Source of the DNA: Shewanella sp. | Lineage (GTDB): Bacteria; Pseudomonadota; Gammaproteobacteria; Enterobacterales; Shewanellaceae | Assembly: GCA_004195335.1 (NCBI GenBank) | Contig: SDWK01000049.1 | Span: 1 to 6,217 of the forward strand | Reading direction: 5' to 3' | DNA: 6,217 bases | Part shown: in pieces, positions 4,725 through 6,217 of the stretch | Layout of the letters: each line of letters begins with the position of its first letter | How positions within the stretch are numbered: the first letter of the stretch is position 1 | The notes under the pieces: model-generated | What the model saw: the letters and a program-made list of their open reading frames with translations, nothing else | What the model was told of the DNA's origin: nothing | Database searches by the model: none | Program-made: the position numbers and the translations under genes

Positions 4725-6011
4725 CTAGAAAGTCCGGTTGTATTGTAATCCGACCATCATGGCATTGGCATGACTCGTCGCCGTAAGATTGGTGGCCAAA
4801 TAGGTACCGCTGGCGATATCTATCGGGATCATAGGTTTCGATTCCACCACACTCACATCTTGGCCTAATACATAGGTAAACCCAAAATCCATATTGGAAT
4901 TTGGCGTTAACTGGTATGTGAAGCCGGTTGAGAAAAATTGTCTATCTGAATCTGGCACCGAAATAGAGGTGAGTTGATCTTGCGCGCTGATATCGTACAG
5001 ATAACCCGCCCTAAGGGTCCAGGCATTATTCAGGAAGTAAGTCGCACCGATAGCGTAGTGCCAACCATCTTTCCACTCATAATGATTAAGTGTGCCACTG
5101 GTCTCGGCATCCAGACTTTCAAACACGCTCCAACCTATCCACTGAATACTATAATGCAGCGCGATATTGGTGTTTTCGAGGTGATGGAAACCGGAAAACT
5201 CAGCCATGCTTGGCAGGGGGATCAATACCGTATCGTCGATAGGACCAGACTCGCCCGCGTAGCCCGCGTAATCGACATCCCCTTCTGTCTCCATTTCAGG
5301 GCTGTAACGATAGGACAAACCAAAACGGTTATTATCATCGAGTTCATACACAGCCCCTAGGTTAAACCCCAGTCCCCAGCCTTTGGCATCGACAGTCAAT
5401 AAATTAGTCTCTGTCGGCTGTAAACTCCTTTTCAGCTTACCTGTGCTGGCAATGATATCCAGCCCTGCCCCCAGGCTAAAACGTTCATTGATTCGATAGG
5501 AGGCGGACAAACCGAGATTGTAACTCTTAACTTCACTCTGGCCACCGAACTCACCAGCAATGTAATCATCACTGTATTCTGTTTTAGTGCCGAAGTTGGA
5601 ATACGCGTTAATGCCCCAGGCAAACTTATCATTGATTGGCATGATAAAGTGAACATTTGGGGCGATAGCCATGTCACCGGCATCATCATAATTTGCGGAT
5701 TGAACCGACGTATCGACGAGTGCTCCATTGCTATATAACTCGCGAGTATAAAGCGCATCTTTTACTTCGACCATCGAAGTGATACTGATAAATCCCACCG
5801 ACAACGCGGTCTCATTAAACAGTGCCATCGTGGCGGGATTGCGCGACATCGAGGACGCATTATCGGCAATGACTGCATCTCCGGCAAATGCACGTCCCAG
5901 GCCAACATTTGATTGCGCGTTAAGCTGAAAGCCAGCGCAATATGCCTGCTGTGAAAACAATATCGTTGCGCCAATAATGACTGTTTTCTTCAATCGACTC
6001 ATCTCTCTCAT
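4725..6011 (-). CDS. fadL: FadL-family outer-membrane long-chain fatty acid transporter
   Basis: This encodes a 428-residue outer-membrane barrel of the FadL family, which lets long-chain fatty acids and other hydrophobic molecules pass into the cell envelope for later activation and beta-oxidation. The signal peptide (about residues 1-26) ends in AYCA. The mature protein starts GFQLNAQSNVGLGRAFAGDA, close to the plugging N-terminus of E. coli FadL, followed by the conserved SRNPA (56-60). PNVHFIMPINDKFAWG and YSNFGTKTEY are further family blocks. Alternating strands fill the remainder, and the protein ends in Phe (QYNRTF), the usual assembly signal. The length is close to the 446 residues of the E. 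coli precursor. Two starts are possible: ATG at 6011 has AGAGGG nine bases upstream and is preferred, while ATG at 6002 would remove only three residues and keep the signal peptide. The true substrate could be another hydrophobic compound, since the family is broad. It is convergent with pepO. Confidence 0.93.
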   Translation of the reverse strand: MREMSRLKKTVIIGATILFSQQAYCAGFQLNAQSNVGLGRAFAGDAVIADNASSMSRNPATMALFNETALSVGFISITSMVEVKDALYTRELYSNGALVDTSVQSANYDDAGDMAIAPNVHFIMPINDKFAWGINAYSNFGTKTEYSDDYIAGEFGGQSEVKSYNLGLSASYRINERFSLGAGLDIIASTGKLKRSLQPTETNLLTVDAKGWGLGFNLGAVYELDDNNRFGLSYRYSPEMETEGDVDYAGYAGESGPIDDTVLIPLPSMAEFSGFHHLENTNIALHYSIQWIGWSVFESLDAETSGTLNHYEWKDGWHYAIGATYFLNNAWTLRAGYLYDISAQDQLTSISVPDSDRQFFSTGFTYQLTPNSNMDFGFTYVLGQDVSVVESKPMIPIDIASGTYLATNLTATSHANAMMVGLQYNRTF

Positions 6012-6046
6012 AGATTACTACCCTCTGACTCCCGCCCTTTCCGAGC

Positions 6047-6072
6047 TTATCGAGTTTGGTTTATCGAACTTG
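6047..6072. promoter_or_regulatory. Direct repeat upstream of fadL, possible regulator site
   Basis: TTATCGAGTTTG (6047-6058) and TTATCGAACTTG (6061-6072) are two copies of a 12-base motif with 10 matches, 14 bases apart, located 36-61 bases before the fadL start. The pair also forms an imperfect dyad (CGAGTT facing AACTTG). Fatty acid genes in related bacteria are controlled by FadR or PsrA, but I do not recognise either consensus here. No convincing -35/-10 pair could be chosen in 6073-6217. Function is inferred from position only. Confidence 0.3.
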
Positions 6073-6217
6073 CCTTAACTGATTAAACGCTGCCATACAG
6101 GCTGGCGCTAAAATAGAGTAAAAACACTACGCTGATAGTATGCGAATATCGAGCACATTAATGAAATTAAGGTCGTATTTTGGACGAAAAAGTAAAAAAA
6201 ATTGTTGAATAGTGAAG

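Noticed and set aside
4974..5360. Plus-strand ORF of 128 codons inside fadL
   Set aside because: The minus frame matches FadL end to end. The plus translation has no recognisable family.
6180..6217. Possible start of another plus-strand gene at the window edge
   Set aside because: The last bases are AT-rich with no ribosome-binding site and too few codons to judge.

Overview
The window looks like a chromosomal segment of a marine or aquatic gammaproteobacterium, most probably Shewanella or a close relative. That placement is inferred from the gene set (a YdcH-type DUF465 protein, a DUF1840 protein, a PepO-type M13 peptidase, an FadL porin), the moderate GC content and the style of the intergenic repeats. 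No rRNA or other marker gene is present to prove it. I see five protein-coding genes, no tRNA or rRNA, no CRISPR array and no full insertion sequence.

Layout from left to right: AT-rich intergenic DNA (1-280); a small DUF465/YdcH-like gene on + (281-526); a bidirectional terminator (594-625); a small outer-membrane beta-barrel gene on - that starts with TTG (1217-663); a 420-bp divergent intergenic region with promoter candidates and three short palindromes (1218-1637); a DUF1840 gene on + (1638-1970); a 362-bp gap filled mostly by a 179-bp MITE-like palindromic element flanked by TAA duplications (2117-2301); an M13 metallopeptidase lipoprotein gene on + (2333-4402); a repeat block in which REP-like 62-bp cores alternate with arrays of 7-bp repeats (4406-4627); a second bidirectional terminator (4630-4665); and fadL on - (6011-4725), followed by its upstream region to the window edge.

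The genes form two convergent pairs (ydcH-like/omp and pepO/fadL), each sharing one symmetrical terminator, plus one divergent pair (omp/DUF1840). None of them forms an operon within the window. Three of the five products are predicted to be in the cell envelope: two outer-membrane barrels and one lipoprotein peptidase. I see no evidence that they belong to one pathway; this looks like an ordinary core-genome neighbourhood.

The unusual content is between the genes. The MITE-like element ends 34 bp before the pepO start codon, and its terminus together with the TAA duplication spells an extended -10 promoter pointing at pepO. The pepO/fadL gap carries the ordered heptad/REP-core mosaic. I did not find a clear new defence, toxin or biosynthetic system.
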